DNA of 64,000 nucleotides from Shinella sp. CPCC 101442 (GTDB lineage: Bacteria > Pseudomonadota > Alphaproteobacteria > Rhizobiales > Rhizobiaceae), in NCBI RefSeq assembly GCF_024704725.1, contig NZ_JALIQS010000005.1, forward strand, positions 248,001 to 312,000, read 5' to 3'. A program made the translations under genes and the position numbers. The notes under the pieces were generated by a model. The model made no database searches. It saw nothing but the letters and a program-made list of their open reading frames with translations, and had not been told where the DNA came from. Of this stretch, positions 53,116-61,496 are shown one piece after another (the first letter of the stretch is position 1; the number at the start of each line of letters is the position of its first letter).

Positions 53116-54222
53116 ATGAGCTTGCCTTCGTTTGATTCGGTCCTGACGGCGATCTACGAGACCGCGCTCGATCCTGATCCCTGGAACGGTGTTCTATGCA
53201 AGATCGCCGATTTCTGCGGGGGAGCGAATTCGGCCCTCGTTTATGACTATCGGCAATGCGGCTTTTCCGGTGTCGTCACTCCGCGCGCCGATCCGACGAT
53301 CGTGTCGGAATACCGCCAGCATTGGTGGAGCCTCAATCCGATCATCGACACACGCACGAGAGTGGGCGTGGTGAGGAGCCTCGATGACTGCGGTCGCGAG
53401 GCCTATTTCGCGAGCGCGTTCCACAATGAATACTGGCGGCGCACGGGACTTGGCGCCGAACGGCTTGCCGCCAATATCATCAACGACGGTAGAAGCCATT
53501 GCTGCCTTATCCTCCAGGCCTCCGTTCGGCATGACGAGTTTGCGTCCGAGGTCCGTAGACGTTTCGAGCAGCTCGTGCCCCATGTCGCCCGATCGATCGA
53601 AATCGGCACGAAGCTTCGAAAGCTGGACTTCGACTTCTGGGTCGAAAGCCACGCCGGCAAGGCGTCGCGCATGGCTGCATTCGGCGTGGGCGCGGATGGA
53701 GGGCTCATCTTTGCAAACCGGACGGGTGAAGAAATGCTCCAGGCCGGCATGCCCTTTACCGTGCGAGCGGGCCGATTGTGCCTTGCAAATCCGCGACGGC
53801 AGGCGGCGCTTGAATATACGGTGCGCCGCTCACTGGCTGGCTCGGCGGGCACGGTGGCGCATCTGGAAACGACAACCGTGACCGGGTATGGTCGAACCTA
53901 CAAGGTCTGCATTGCCCCCTGCACGGGCAACGTGCCGGCGATCCCGGTTCCGGGTGTGCGAGTGCTGGTTCTGGTCGATGAGGAGATCGACGAAGCCGCG
54001 GTGCGCATTCAAAATCTTCGGCTTGCCTTCGGTCTGACACAAGCGGAAGCCCGGCTGACGGTGGAGATGCTCGAATGCGACGGAAGGGCCGCTGCCGCCA
54101 AGCGCTGCGGCATTTCAGCCAACACGGCACGTACGCATTTGTCACGCATCTTCGACAAGGTCGGGGTGAACAGGCAGGCGCAGCTTGTCATGGTTGTAAA
54201 CGGCGCCCCCGCCGCCCGCTAA
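53116..54222 (+). CDS. LuxR-type transcriptional regulator with C-terminal HTH
   Basis: A 368-residue regulator with the same plan as the protein at 7261: an N-terminal segment beginning SVLTAIYETALDPDPWNGVL, a long sensor-like middle, and a C-terminal LuxR HTH (LTQAEARLTVEMLECDGRAA, then SANTARTHLSRIFDKVGVNRQAQLV). ATG 53116 has GGAGG upstream; an earlier in-frame start at 53053 is less likely. The signal is unknown. It stands between the oxygenase/HExxH group and a binding-protein gene. Confidence 0.83.
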   Translation: MSLPSFDSVLTAIYETALDPDPWNGVLCKIADFCGGANSALVYDYRQCGFSGVVTPRADPTIVSEYRQHWWSLNPIIDTRTRVGVVRSLDDCGREAYFASAFHNEYWRRTGLGAERLAANIINDGRSHCCLILQASVRHDEFASEVRRRFEQLVPHVARSIEIGTKLRKLDFDFWVESHAGKASRMAAFGVGADGGLIFANRTGEEMLQAGMPFTVRAGRLCLANPRRQAALEYTVRRSLAGSAGTVAHLETTTVTGYGRTYKVCIAPCTGNVPAIPVPGVRVLVLVDEEIDEAAVRIQNLRLAFGLTQAEARLTVEMLECDGRAAAAKRCGISANTARTHLSRIFDKVGVNRQAQLVMVVNGAPAAR

Positions 54223-54316
54223 CGCCGCTTCCCGATTCTTCTGTCGGTTCATGCCGACCGTGCACCTCTATTACGGCGCCGGTGCGCCGGAGCGGAAAAT
54301 CCAGACGGAAGCACAG

Positions 54317-54335
54317 GCCGCACCTCGGGTGCGGC
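54317..54335 (+). terminator. Hairpin after the second LuxR gene
   Basis: Perfect 8-base arms GCCGCACC and GGTGCGGC with a TCG loop lie about 95 bases after the LuxR stop. No T-run follows. It is probably a terminator or RNA-end structure for the LuxR transcript. The rest of 54223-54570 holds no supported gene. Confidence 0.5.
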
Positions 54336-54572
54336 GCTCTTCAACGGCTATTCGAAGCCTGGGGCGAAGGGGCGCGATCTTTCGGCGCGGGCAACCCCGA
54401 TCGATCCCGACAATCCTGGACCTTGCGCGGCCGTGCCGTTTGGCGGCGTCTCGGCAAACCGATATCGAAACCCTGCGGATTCATGTGGATAGGGGGCTTG
54501 CTCCTTCCCTCCGGGAGTGCTTCGAATGTCCGCCACTCTTTTTGCAAGGGTAGGAATTTCATTTTGGGAGAA

Positions 54573-54590
54573 GCCCGCACGGATGCGGGC
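54573..54590 (+). promoter_or_regulatory. Leader hairpin just before the binding-protein ribosome-binding site
   Basis: Arms GCCCGCA (54573-54579) and TGCGGGC (54584-54590) with a CGGA tetraloop are followed directly by AAAAAGGGAG, the ribosome-binding site of the gene at 54609. It could protect the 5' end or modulate translation or transcription of this highly expressed type of gene. Confidence 0.5.
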
Positions 54591-54608
54591 AAAAAGGGAG
54601 TTGAGACA

Positions 54609-55724
54609 ATGAGAAAAATTCTGATCCTCGGCACGGCGCTTGGCCTGCTCATGGGCACCGCTGCGCGCGCCGAAGACCTGACTTTCGCGGTCGCCGGTCC
54701 GCTCACCGGTCCGCTCGCGACGATCGGCGACCAGTTCAAGCAGGGCGCGCAGGCCGCCGCCGATGCCATCAACGCCAAGGGCGGCGTATTGGGCCGCCAG
54801 ATCAAGCTGCAGTTCGAGGACGACCAGTGCGATCCGAAGCAGGCCGTTTCGGTCGCCAACCGCATTGCCGCAGCCGGCATCCAGTTCGTTGACGGTCATG
54901 CCTGCTCGGGCTCGAGCATCCCGGCCTCGGCTGTCTATGCCGAAAACGGCACGTTGATGATGAGCCCGGCCTCGTCGAACCCGGTCATGACGGACGATGC
55001 TGCCGCCAAGGGCTGGACGAACATCATGCGCCTCTACACCCGCGACGATGCGCAGGGCGCCTTCATCGGTCCATGGATCGCCAAGCAATATGCCGGCAAG
55101 AATGTCGCCGTGCTGCATGACAAGACGGCCTACGGCCAGGGCGTGGCGGATGCCGTGCGCGCCACGATGAACGCAAACGGTCTCAAGGAAGTCTTGGCCG
55201 AAGGCATCAATGCCGGCGAAAAGGACTACAACGCGCTCGTGACGAAGCTGAAGGACGCCAAGGTCGATGTCGTCTATTTCGGCGGTTATCACCCGGAGGC
55301 AGGCCTCATCCTGCGCCAGGCCGCCGAGCAGGCCTACCAGTTCCAGCTGATCATGCCCGACTCCATCGCCTCGCCGGAATTCTGGCAGGTCGCAGGCCCG
55401 GCCGGCGAAGGCACGATGTTCGTCTTCCCGTCCGATCCGCAGGCAAAGCCGGAGGCGAAGGAAGCCGTCGCGAAGATCCAGGCCGGCGGCTTCAAGCCTG
55501 AAGGATTCACGCTCTTCTCCTACGCCGTGATCCAGGCCTTCGCGCAGGGTATCGAGCGTGCCGGTTCTGATGATCCGACCGAGGTCGCCAAGGCGTTGAA
55601 GAACGGCCAGCCGATCGACACCGTCGTCGGTACCGTCACTTTCGACGAGAAGGGCGACCTGAAGGACGCTAGCTACGACATCAACCGCTGGACCAACGGC
55701 AACTACGCGCCGATCGCGCAGTAA
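54609..55724 (+). CDS. Branched-chain amino acid-type ABC binding protein (LivJ/LivK), orphan
   Basis: A 371-residue periplasmic binding protein with a signal peptide (MRKILILGTALGLLMGTAARA). The mature part is classical LivJ/LivK: FAVAGPLTGPLATIGDQFKQGAQ, HACSGSSIPASAVY, VAVLHDKTAYGQG and a Cys pair (CDPKQ, HACS). ATG 54609 follows AAAAAGGGAG. No permease or ATPase adjoins it, so it probably feeds a LivHMGF complex encoded elsewhere. It resembles true amino acid binders more than the other two Liv-type binding proteins of the window. Confidence 0.9.
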   Translation: MRKILILGTALGLLMGTAARAEDLTFAVAGPLTGPLATIGDQFKQGAQAAADAINAKGGVLGRQIKLQFEDDQCDPKQAVSVANRIAAAGIQFVDGHACSGSSIPASAVYAENGTLMMSPASSNPVMTDDAAAKGWTNIMRLYTRDDAQGAFIGPWIAKQYAGKNVAVLHDKTAYGQGVADAVRATMNANGLKEVLAEGINAGEKDYNALVTKLKDAKVDVVYFGGYHPEAGLILRQAAEQAYQFQLIMPDSIASPEFWQVAGPAGEGTMFVFPSDPQAKPEAKEAVAKIQAGGFKPEGFTLFSYAVIQAFAQGIERAGSDDPTEVAKALKNGQPIDTVVGTVTFDEKGDLKDASYDINRWTNGNYAPIAQ

Positions 55725-55736
55725 GGCGCCAACTGG

Positions 55737-55761
55737 AAGGCCCGGCCAAGTGCCGGGCCTT
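55737..55761 (+). terminator. Rho-independent terminator of the orphan binding-protein gene
   Basis: Perfect 10-base arms AAGGCCCGGC (55737-55746) and GCCGGGCCTT (55752-55761) with a 5-base loop, followed by TTC, lie 12 bases after the stop. The segment GGCCTTTTCATATGGAAG is then almost repeated (one base changed) about 26 bases downstream. It also lies at the 3' end of the convergent YdjC gene and may serve both strands. Confidence 0.85.
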
Positions 55762-55783
55762 TTCATATGGAAGCCAGGCCTTT

Positions 55784-56524
55784 TCACATGGAAGAAAGAA
55801 TAGACGCCTCGATCCGACGGCTTTCGGCGACGTGGCCGGGGCATTGGACCGGGTCCGTTGCGGAGCCGGGATGTACCATCGTTACGCCGTCAGTAGGTGC
55901 TGCGGCCAGCAGGCGCGTGAGCCAGCGGGCCACCTGATCGGGGCGGTCGAGGCGCAGGAAACCCGAGAAATCACGGTTCGTCGCCCAGCCCGCCTTGCGG
56001 AAGGTTCGCCTTGCGAGGGCGGCAAGGGCGGCGATCAACAGCACCTTCTGGCCGCCCGCGCGAAGGTTCAGGACGAGGCCGGCGAAGGTCGCGGGCAGGG
56101 GAACTCGGATCCAGGTCTTGGCGTCGTGCGGCAGGCGAGCGGCAAGCGCGTCAAGACCGGGCAGGCAATGGCAGTGCTGATGTCCGTCATAGTAGTCGGG
56201 CAGGAAGCCGAAGCTCGCCTGGAATTTCTCCGCCTGTCGCTGGAATTCGCCGCGAATGTCGTCCGGCAGGTTCCCCGAGAAGCAAGCGAGCAACAGGCGT
56301 CCGACGCTGCGATGATTGGCCTTCTCGGAAAAGTCGTGCGTCACGTTGAGGTGAAGCCCTACCCGTGCGCCACGGCTGCGCAACAGGCGGAGGCGGTCCA
56401 TGTCGGCCGCCGCGATATCGCCGTCGATCATCACCGATGTACCGTCCAGCCGGTGGTGCTCGATGAGATCAAGGATGACCTTATCGTGCTCCCGGCCAAG
56501 ACCGAAATCGTCGGCGATCAGCAT
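55784..56524 (-). CDS. ChbG/HpnK (YdjC)-family deacetylase
   Basis: A 246-residue metal-dependent deacetylase-like enzyme with the YdjC motifs IADDFGLG (Asp5, Asp6), VGLHLNVT (His58) and DGHQHCHC (Asp113, His115, His119). Known members deacetylate chito-oligosaccharides or act in hopanoid sugar modification. Here it is the last gene of a glycosyltransferase operon, starting 7 bases after the membrane glycosyltransferase stop. It probably removes an acetyl group from an N-acetyl sugar made or attached by that system. Confidence 0.88.
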   Translation of the reverse strand: MLIADDFGLGREHDKVILDLIEHHRLDGTSVMIDGDIAAADMDRLRLLRSRGARVGLHLNVTHDFSEKANHRSVGRLLLACFSGNLPDDIRGEFQRQAEKFQASFGFLPDYYDGHQHCHCLPGLDALAARLPHDAKTWIRVPLPATFAGLVLNLRAGGQKVLLIAALAALARRTFRKAGWATNRDFSGFLRLDRPDQVARWLTRLLAAAPTDGVTMVHPGSATDPVQCPGHVAESRRIEASILSSM

Positions 56525-56531
56525 CCTGTCC

Positions 56532-58043
56532 TCACTCCGGCCAGATATAGACGAGCGCCAGTTCGAAATCGATCTGTTTGGGGAAGCGGAACCCGGAGCG
56601 GTGCAGCGTAAGAATCTTCGATTCGGCCTTGAACCCGTTTTCTGCCGCCCAGGCGGTTGCCTCGGTCATGCAGGCCGTCTTGACCTTGCCCGGCAGGGCC
56701 AGGGAGCAGACGATGACGCCGGCTTCGCTCTTCCAGTCGGCGCGCGGCGGATAGTAGCCGGGCAGGCGGCCGGGCAGTGCGGGCAGGGCCTCGATCCTTT
56801 CCGGAGAAAGGAAAGCAAGTGTTGCCGCATCGTTGCCTTTTGCGATCCACCGCAGCGGCTGCGTGTATTCACCCTTCCAGGTCTCGCCGATGGCGCGGGC
56901 GCTTTCCTCCCACGGCGTGTACTGTTCCACATTGCCCTTTGTGCTTGCCATGACGCCGGACACGATGCCGCCGATGATCATGAGCGGCCAGATGAAGCGG
57001 AAGGCGGCGACGATCTTGGGGCCGTTCACATCCAGTGCCGGCCGATCCGCATTGCGCACGAGGTAGAGCGTGAAGGCAAAGCCGATCGGGATCGCCCAGG
57101 GGGTGGAGAGAACCGCAAGACCCGCCACGGCGAAGCCGAGCGTGGTGAGCCACGGGCCGATGGCGACGAACGACAGCATGCTGTCTCCGGCGGGGCGTTT
57201 CAGCAGTTTGCCGAGGCGTCGCAGCGGCGAGCCGGTGACGAGGAAGAGGGCCGCCAGGATAAGCGGTATCGGCCAGTAGAAGAACGGCGAGACCGCGAAT
57301 TTCGCGATGTAGTACAGGGCCTCTTTCAGCCCCCCGCTGCCGCCCTGTTCGCCCGCATAGGCAATGGCTTCATGGTGCTGGGCAAGCCAGTACAGATGCG
57401 GCGAGAGGACCAGAAGAAAGGTGACAAAAGCGACCCACGGGACGGCCGTCAGCCAGAGGTGCCGCCTTGCCGGCGTCAACGTGCTGGCGAAAAGCGGGAT
57501 GAGCACCACGACCGAATAATATTTGCCAAGGATCGACAGGGCGGCAAGAGCGCCGAACAGCACGGCATAGAAGTTCTTGCGGGCAGATTCCGGGGCCGTT
57601 GCGCGAACGAAGGCCCAGGCGGCCCACGGCCATGTCGCAAGGCAGATGGAGTTCATGTTGAGCTTGCTGGTGAGCGTCAGGTAGGGCAGCGCCAGGGCGC
57701 ACAGGGCAAGCGCGACGGCGGTATGCCGTTCCTCGAACTTCAAGGCCCGTGCCAGCGCGCGAATACCGAACAGCGCAACGGCAAGGTTGACGGCCGAGAG
57801 CAGGTAGAAGGACGCAACGCTCTGCGGCGCGACCATGAACCAGAGCTTTGCCATCCAGGGCAGGAACTGCGGATGTTTGTCGGATCCGAGCAGCCAGTGC
57901 TGCGACCAGGCATAGACCTCCGCCATGTCGCCATAGCCGTCGAGCACGGTCTTGGCGGCGATCGTCATCAGCCACCACACCAGCGCGTGGATCAGGATGA
58001 AGGGCGTGGTCTTCGTGAAGAATGCGTCTTTGCCTGCGGTCAT
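56532..58043 (-). CDS. Integral membrane glycosyltransferase (GT39/ArnT-like)
   Basis: A 503-residue protein with about ten or more membrane segments and a C-terminal soluble part. The first loop holds DGYGDMAEVYAWSQ, containing an acidic pair as expected in dolichyl/undecaprenyl-phosphate-sugar-dependent transferases such as ArnT, and KHPQFLPWMAKLW follows. Such enzymes transfer a sugar from a lipid carrier to lipid A or another surface polymer on the periplasmic face. The start overlaps the GT2 stop by 4 bases. Confidence 0.82.
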   Translation of the reverse strand: MTAGKDAFFTKTTPFILIHALVWWLMTIAAKTVLDGYGDMAEVYAWSQHWLLGSDKHPQFLPWMAKLWFMVAPQSVASFYLLSAVNLAVALFGIRALARALKFEERHTAVALALCALALPYLTLTSKLNMNSICLATWPWAAWAFVRATAPESARKNFYAVLFGALAALSILGKYYSVVVLIPLFASTLTPARRHLWLTAVPWVAFVTFLLVLSPHLYWLAQHHEAIAYAGEQGGSGGLKEALYYIAKFAVSPFFYWPIPLILAALFLVTGSPLRRLGKLLKRPAGDSMLSFVAIGPWLTTLGFAVAGLAVLSTPWAIPIGFAFTLYLVRNADRPALDVNGPKIVAAFRFIWPLMIIGGIVSGVMASTKGNVEQYTPWEESARAIGETWKGEYTQPLRWIAKGNDAATLAFLSPERIEALPALPGRLPGYYPPRADWKSEAGVIVCSLALPGKVKTACMTEATAWAAENGFKAESKILTLHRSGFRFPKQIDFELALVYIWPE

Positions 58044-59041
58044 GGGGAAGCCTGATTGTCCTTCGCCTTGTCGTCGGCGATCTGTGTGTGTGCATCGAGC
58101 GTGACGTCCTGGGCCAGAAGGTAGGCGGGACGGCGCTTGGCTTCGAGGACGGTCTTGCCGATATATTCCCCGAGAAGGCCGAGGAAGATCATCTGGATGC
58201 CGCCGAAGAAGGAAACGAGTGCGAGCACGGAGGAAATGCCGATACCACCGGACATGAAGAAGAGCCGTTCGATGACGATGTAGAGGCCATAGAGCGCGCT
58301 GAGGCCGGCGACGAAAAGACCGGCCAACCCCATGAGCCTGAGCGGTGCCGTGGTGAAGCTGGTCATCGCATCGAAGGACAGGGCCACGAGGCGCCAGGCA
58401 TTGAAGCTGGAAACGCCGTGCTGGCGCGGCGGCGGCGTCATCGGAATGCCGCGCTGCTGGAAGCCGACCCAGCCGTAGAGGCCCTTCATGAAGCGTTCGC
58501 TTTCCGGCAGGCGCCGCAGCGCGTCGGCGAAGCGGCGGTTGATCAGCCGAAAGTCGCCGGCATTCTGTGTGATGTCGAAGCGCGTGCCGCGGTTGATGAT
58601 CCAGTAGAAGCCGCCGGTGAGCGCGGATTTCAGCCAGCCTTCCGAGGCGCGGCGGTCTTCCTTATAGGCATAGACGCTGTCGATGCCCTCGGCGCGCCAG
58701 ATGCGGACGAGATCGAGGACCAGTTCCGGCGGATGCTGCAGGTCTGCGTCCATCATCACGACGGCATCGACATCGAGCGCCGCTTCGATGCCGGCCGACA
58801 GGGCGGCCTCCTTGCCGAAGTTCCGGGAGAATTGCAGCAGGCGTACGGTGCGGCCCTGGAAGTCGGTGCGTGCGAGCAGGTCGAAGCTGCCGTCGCGGCT
58901 GCCGTCATCGATGAAGACGTAGGAGGTCGTCACGCCGTGTTCGTCCGACAGGCGCGCGGCGATAAGGTTCAGCCTTCCGACGAGTGCGACAAGGTTTTCC
59001 GCCTCATTGTAGATGGGCACGACGATCGCGATGGTGCTCAT
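58040..59041 (-). CDS. gtrB: Polyprenyl-phosphate glycosyltransferase, GT2 (GtrB/ArnC type)
   Basis: A 333-residue GT2 enzyme that loads a sugar onto undecaprenyl phosphate at the inner face of the membrane. The N-terminal catalytic domain has VVPIYNEAENL, FIDDGSRDGS and the DxD motif MMDADLQHP (Asp98, Asp100). Two C-terminal membrane helices follow (LMGLAGLFVAGLSALYGLY and SVLALVSFFGGIQMIFLG). ATG 59041 overlaps the GtrA stop. It probably loads the sugar that GtrA flips and the downstream transferase uses. Confidence 0.9.
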   Translation of the reverse strand: MSTIAIVVPIYNEAENLVALVGRLNLIAARLSDEHGVTTSYVFIDDGSRDGSFDLLARTDFQGRTVRLLQFSRNFGKEAALSAGIEAALDVDAVVMMDADLQHPPELVLDLVRIWRAEGIDSVYAYKEDRRASEGWLKSALTGGFYWIINRGTRFDITQNAGDFRLINRRFADALRRLPESERFMKGLYGWVGFQQRGIPMTPPPRQHGVSSFNAWRLVALSFDAMTSFTTAPLRLMGLAGLFVAGLSALYGLYIVIERLFFMSGGIGISSVLALVSFFGGIQMIFLGLLGEYIGKTVLEAKRRPAYLLAQDVTLDAHTQIADDKAKDNQASP

Positions 59042-59445
59042 TCGCTTCCCTTCAGGAAGATTAGCATGGAGGAGACGGCGAAATTGAACACCGACACGAT
59101 GACGATGACGATGGCAAGGGCGATGGGAACCGGAACGCCGGCAAGGACGAGTACATGCAGCAGGAGGGCACGCAGCGCGAAGACCACGACGGCGAGCAGC
59201 AGGAAACGTATGTAGCGCCGTTGCCAGCCCGCCTTGCTGCCGGGAAAGGTGATCTTCTCGTGATAGGCAAAGACCACGGAGGCGCTGACAGCCATGGAGA
59301 GAGCAAGCGCCACGCTCGGTGAAACCCCAAGAAGGGAAATCAGGAGCAGGGTCGCCGCATAGTCGATCACCGCCCCGATGAGCGAGCCGCCCCCGAAGGT
59401 GAGAAAGCGCTTTGCAAGCGATATGTAGGGCGTAGTTGCTGCCAT
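59038..59445 (-). CDS. gtrA: GtrA-family small membrane protein (flippase-like)
   Basis: A 135-residue protein with four hydrophobic segments, beginning AKRFLTFGGGSLIGAVIDYA and containing FAYHEKITFPGS, both typical of the GtrA family. GtrA proteins are thought to flip polyprenyl-phosphate sugars across the inner membrane. ATG 59445 gives the usual length; an ATG at 59505 is possible. It is the first gene of a four-gene minus-strand operon. Confidence 0.88.
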   Translation of the reverse strand: MAATTPYISLAKRFLTFGGGSLIGAVIDYAATLLLISLLGVSPSVALALSMAVSASVVFAYHEKITFPGSKAGWQRRYIRFLLLAVVVFALRALLLHVLVLAGVPVPIALAIVIVIVSVFNFAVSSMLIFLKGSE

Positions 59446-59620
59446 CGTCTGCGAAAAAGGCGCCGTCGCGCGCGCGATCGGCCAATGCGTGGGTTCATAC
59501 AGCATTCGTCGCGGATTGCCATGGTCTCCTGTGGACGGTCGGCACGTCACATGCGGTGAGGATGTTTCGGTAACCATATCTTCAAGAGATCGTCGCACTG
59601 TCCTGCCCAGGAGATCGGCT

Positions 59621-60244
59621 ATGGCAAAGAAGACGACCGGGCGAAAGAAGACGACGGGTGCGAAGCGGGCCTCGCCGGCGGCGCGGCGCGGCATGACGCC
59701 TTGGTATGTGCTCAGCGCGGCCGTGATCGGCGGGATCGCCTATATGGATTATCGCGGGCCGGGGCCGGAACCGGTGGCGACCGGTATTCGCACGGCCTCC
59801 ATCGAGCGCAAGGAAAAGAAGGTCGAGCGGGAGACGGTGCAGGTCAAGCCGAAGCAGCGGCCATCCCAGCTTGAAGAAATGGCGCTCCCGGCCGCGGAGA
59901 AACTGCCGGCATTCTCCGGAAAGTGGTTCATCTGTACGACGCAGACCGATTATTGCGTGCTCGATGGCAGCACCATTCTTTATGCCGGGCGCAAGGTGCG
60001 GCTTGCCGATATCGATGCGCCGGCGATCGCGGAGGCGAAGTGCGACGCGGAGCGCTCGCGCGGTGGGGATGCAAAGCTTCGGCTGCGGGAAATCCTCAGC
60101 GAAGGCGATGTGTCGCTGGTCGCTGCGAAGAACGTTGAAGGCCGGCATCTCGTGTTGCGCAACGGCCAGTCGATCGGCCACAGGCTCGTGCAGGAAGGCT
60201 TTGCCAGGCCCTGGACGGGGCGCCATCAATCGTGGTGCGGCTGA
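59621..60244 (+). CDS. Membrane-anchored SNase-like (thermonuclease family) protein
   Basis: A 207-residue protein. A Lys/Arg-rich N-terminus is followed by one membrane helix (TPWYVLSAAVIGGIAYM) and a C-terminal SNase-fold domain (about 100-207). Nuclease motifs are retained in part: VLDGSTI (Asp), KVRLADIDAP (Arg and Asp), KCDAERSRGG (Glu), EGRHLVLRNG (Arg) and a terminal SWC. The membrane helix would place the domain in the periplasm. ATG 59621 has AGGAG 7 bases upstream. The physiological role is unknown; it is divergent from the GtrA operon. Confidence 0.8.
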   Translation: MAKKTTGRKKTTGAKRASPAARRGMTPWYVLSAAVIGGIAYMDYRGPGPEPVATGIRTASIERKEKKVERETVQVKPKQRPSQLEEMALPAAEKLPAFSGKWFICTTQTDYCVLDGSTILYAGRKVRLADIDAPAIAEAKCDAERSRGGDAKLRLREILSEGDVSLVAAKNVEGRHLVLRNGQSIGHRLVQEGFARPWTGRHQSWCG

Positions 60245-60351
60245 CATTCTTTCTTGCGAAAGCTGTTCCTTTCCGGCACAAGCCATGCGCAAGCCTGCTT
60301 CCCTAAGCTTTCCGTGAACCGGGATGGTGCCGGCTGAAAAGGGACAATGAC

Positions 60352-60513
60352 ATGTCGAACGACCTCGAGCGCTACAGCGATCCTGACAATGCTACGGTCG
60401 CGCTCTTCCTCCTCGAAAACGACGCGGATCAACTGACGGACATTCTGGTGGCCGCACTGGATGAAGCCTTCCGGATTCTCGACGACGAAGCGTCGCCCGC
60501 GACCTTCCACTGA
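60352..60513 (+). CDS. Small acidic hypothetical protein (53 residues)
   Basis: A 53-codon gene with a strong AAAAGGGA ribosome-binding site and ATG 60352. The product is acidic (MSNDLERYSDPDN, ENDADQLTDILVAALDEAF, LDDEASPATFH) and probably a short helical protein. It is followed after 13 bases by a strong terminator. No family is recognised. Good ribosome-binding site, codon style and the terminator argue that it is real. Confidence 0.5.
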   Translation: MSNDLERYSDPDNATVALFLLENDADQLTDILVAALDEAFRILDDEASPATFH

Positions 60514-60526
60514 TCGCTGAAACGAA

Positions 60527-60549
60527 AGAGGGGCCCTTGAGGCCCCTCT
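60527..60549. terminator. Bidirectional-looking terminator between convergent genes
   Basis: Perfect 9-base arms AGAGGGGCC (60527-60535) and GGCCCCTCT (60541-60549) with a CTTGA loop are followed by CGCTTTT on the plus strand. It lies between the small acidic gene and the convergent hydrolase gene and could end both transcripts. Confidence 0.8.
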
Positions 60550-60567
60550 CGCTTTTCCAGCTATTGC

Positions 60568-61407
60568 TTAACCCGCCGCGACGACCTGGCGCTGGGTGCC
60601 GAGGCCGGTGATGGAAACTTCCATGCGGTCGCCGGGCTTCAGATAGCGCGGGGGCTTCATGCCCATGCCGACGCCGGGCGGGGTGCCCGTGGTGATGACG
60701 TCGCCGGGCTCCAGGACCATGAACTGCGAGATGTAGTGAACGAGGAAGGGCACCTTGAAGACCATGGTGCTCGACGAGCCGTTCTGCACGAGTTCGCCGT
60801 TGACGCTCAGCGTCATGGCGAGGTCGGCCGTATCCACCTCGTCCGTCGTGACCAGCCAGGGGCCGATCGGGCCGAAGGTCGGGCAGCCCTTGCCCTTGGT
60901 CCACTGGCCGCCACGCTCGATCTGGTAGGCGCGCTCGGAAATGTCGTTGCAGACGCAATAGCCCGCCACATAATCCAGCGCGTCTGCTTCGGAGACATAG
61001 GACGCACGTTCGCCGATGACGACGGCGAGTTCCACTTCCCAGTCGGTCTTTTCCGAGCCGCGCGGGATGAGGATCGTGTCATCGGGGCCACCGATGCAGG
61101 AAGGGGCCTTGTTGAACAACACAGGTTCGGCCGGAACGGCCATGCCGCTTTCGGCGGCGTGGTCGGCATAGTTGAGGCCGACGGCGATGAAATTGCCGAC
61201 GCGGCCGACGCAGGCACCATAGCGGCTGCCTTCCGGTGCAAGCGGCAGGCTCGTCGGGTCAAGCGCGCGCAGGCGCTCCTGGCCGGCGCGGCCGAGCACA
61301 TCGCCGGAAATATCCGCAACGATGCCCGAGAGGTCACGGATCTTGCCATCCGCGTCGATCAATCCGGGCTTTTCCGCGCCCGCCGCGCCAAAGCGCACCA
61401 GTTTCAT
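60568..61407 (-). CDS. Fumarylacetoacetate hydrolase-family protein
   Basis: A 279-residue FAH-fold enzyme that hydrolyses C-C bonds of diketo acids or related sugar-acid intermediates. Characteristic parts are FNKAPSCIGGPDD, DWEVELAVVIG (acidic metal ligands) and TTGTPPGVGMGMKP. It resembles ureidoglycolate lyase/2,4-diketo-3-deoxy-fuconate hydrolase members. ATG 61407 is preferred over an upstream ATG four codons earlier. It is divergent from the GntR regulator, which is the likely controller. Confidence 0.87.
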   Translation of the reverse strand: MKLVRFGAAGAEKPGLIDADGKIRDLSGIVADISGDVLGRAGQERLRALDPTSLPLAPEGSRYGACVGRVGNFIAVGLNYADHAAESGMAVPAEPVLFNKAPSCIGGPDDTILIPRGSEKTDWEVELAVVIGERASYVSEADALDYVAGYCVCNDISERAYQIERGGQWTKGKGCPTFGPIGPWLVTTDEVDTADLAMTLSVNGELVQNGSSSTMVFKVPFLVHYISQFMVLEPGDVITTGTPPGVGMGMKPPRYLKPGDRMEVSITGLGTQRQVVAAG

Positions 61408-61496
61408 GTCCGTCTCCATTCAAATGCCGGCCCTTGATGCCGGCTCGGCCGATTTCGGTTGCACGCACCTTCTATCCGGTTTTACATGGAGTCAAC

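Noticed and set aside
56400-59215. Two long plus-strand frames opposite the glycosyltransferase operon
   Set aside because: Complement of membrane-protein genes; translations are Arg/Asp/Glu/Gln-rich without motifs.
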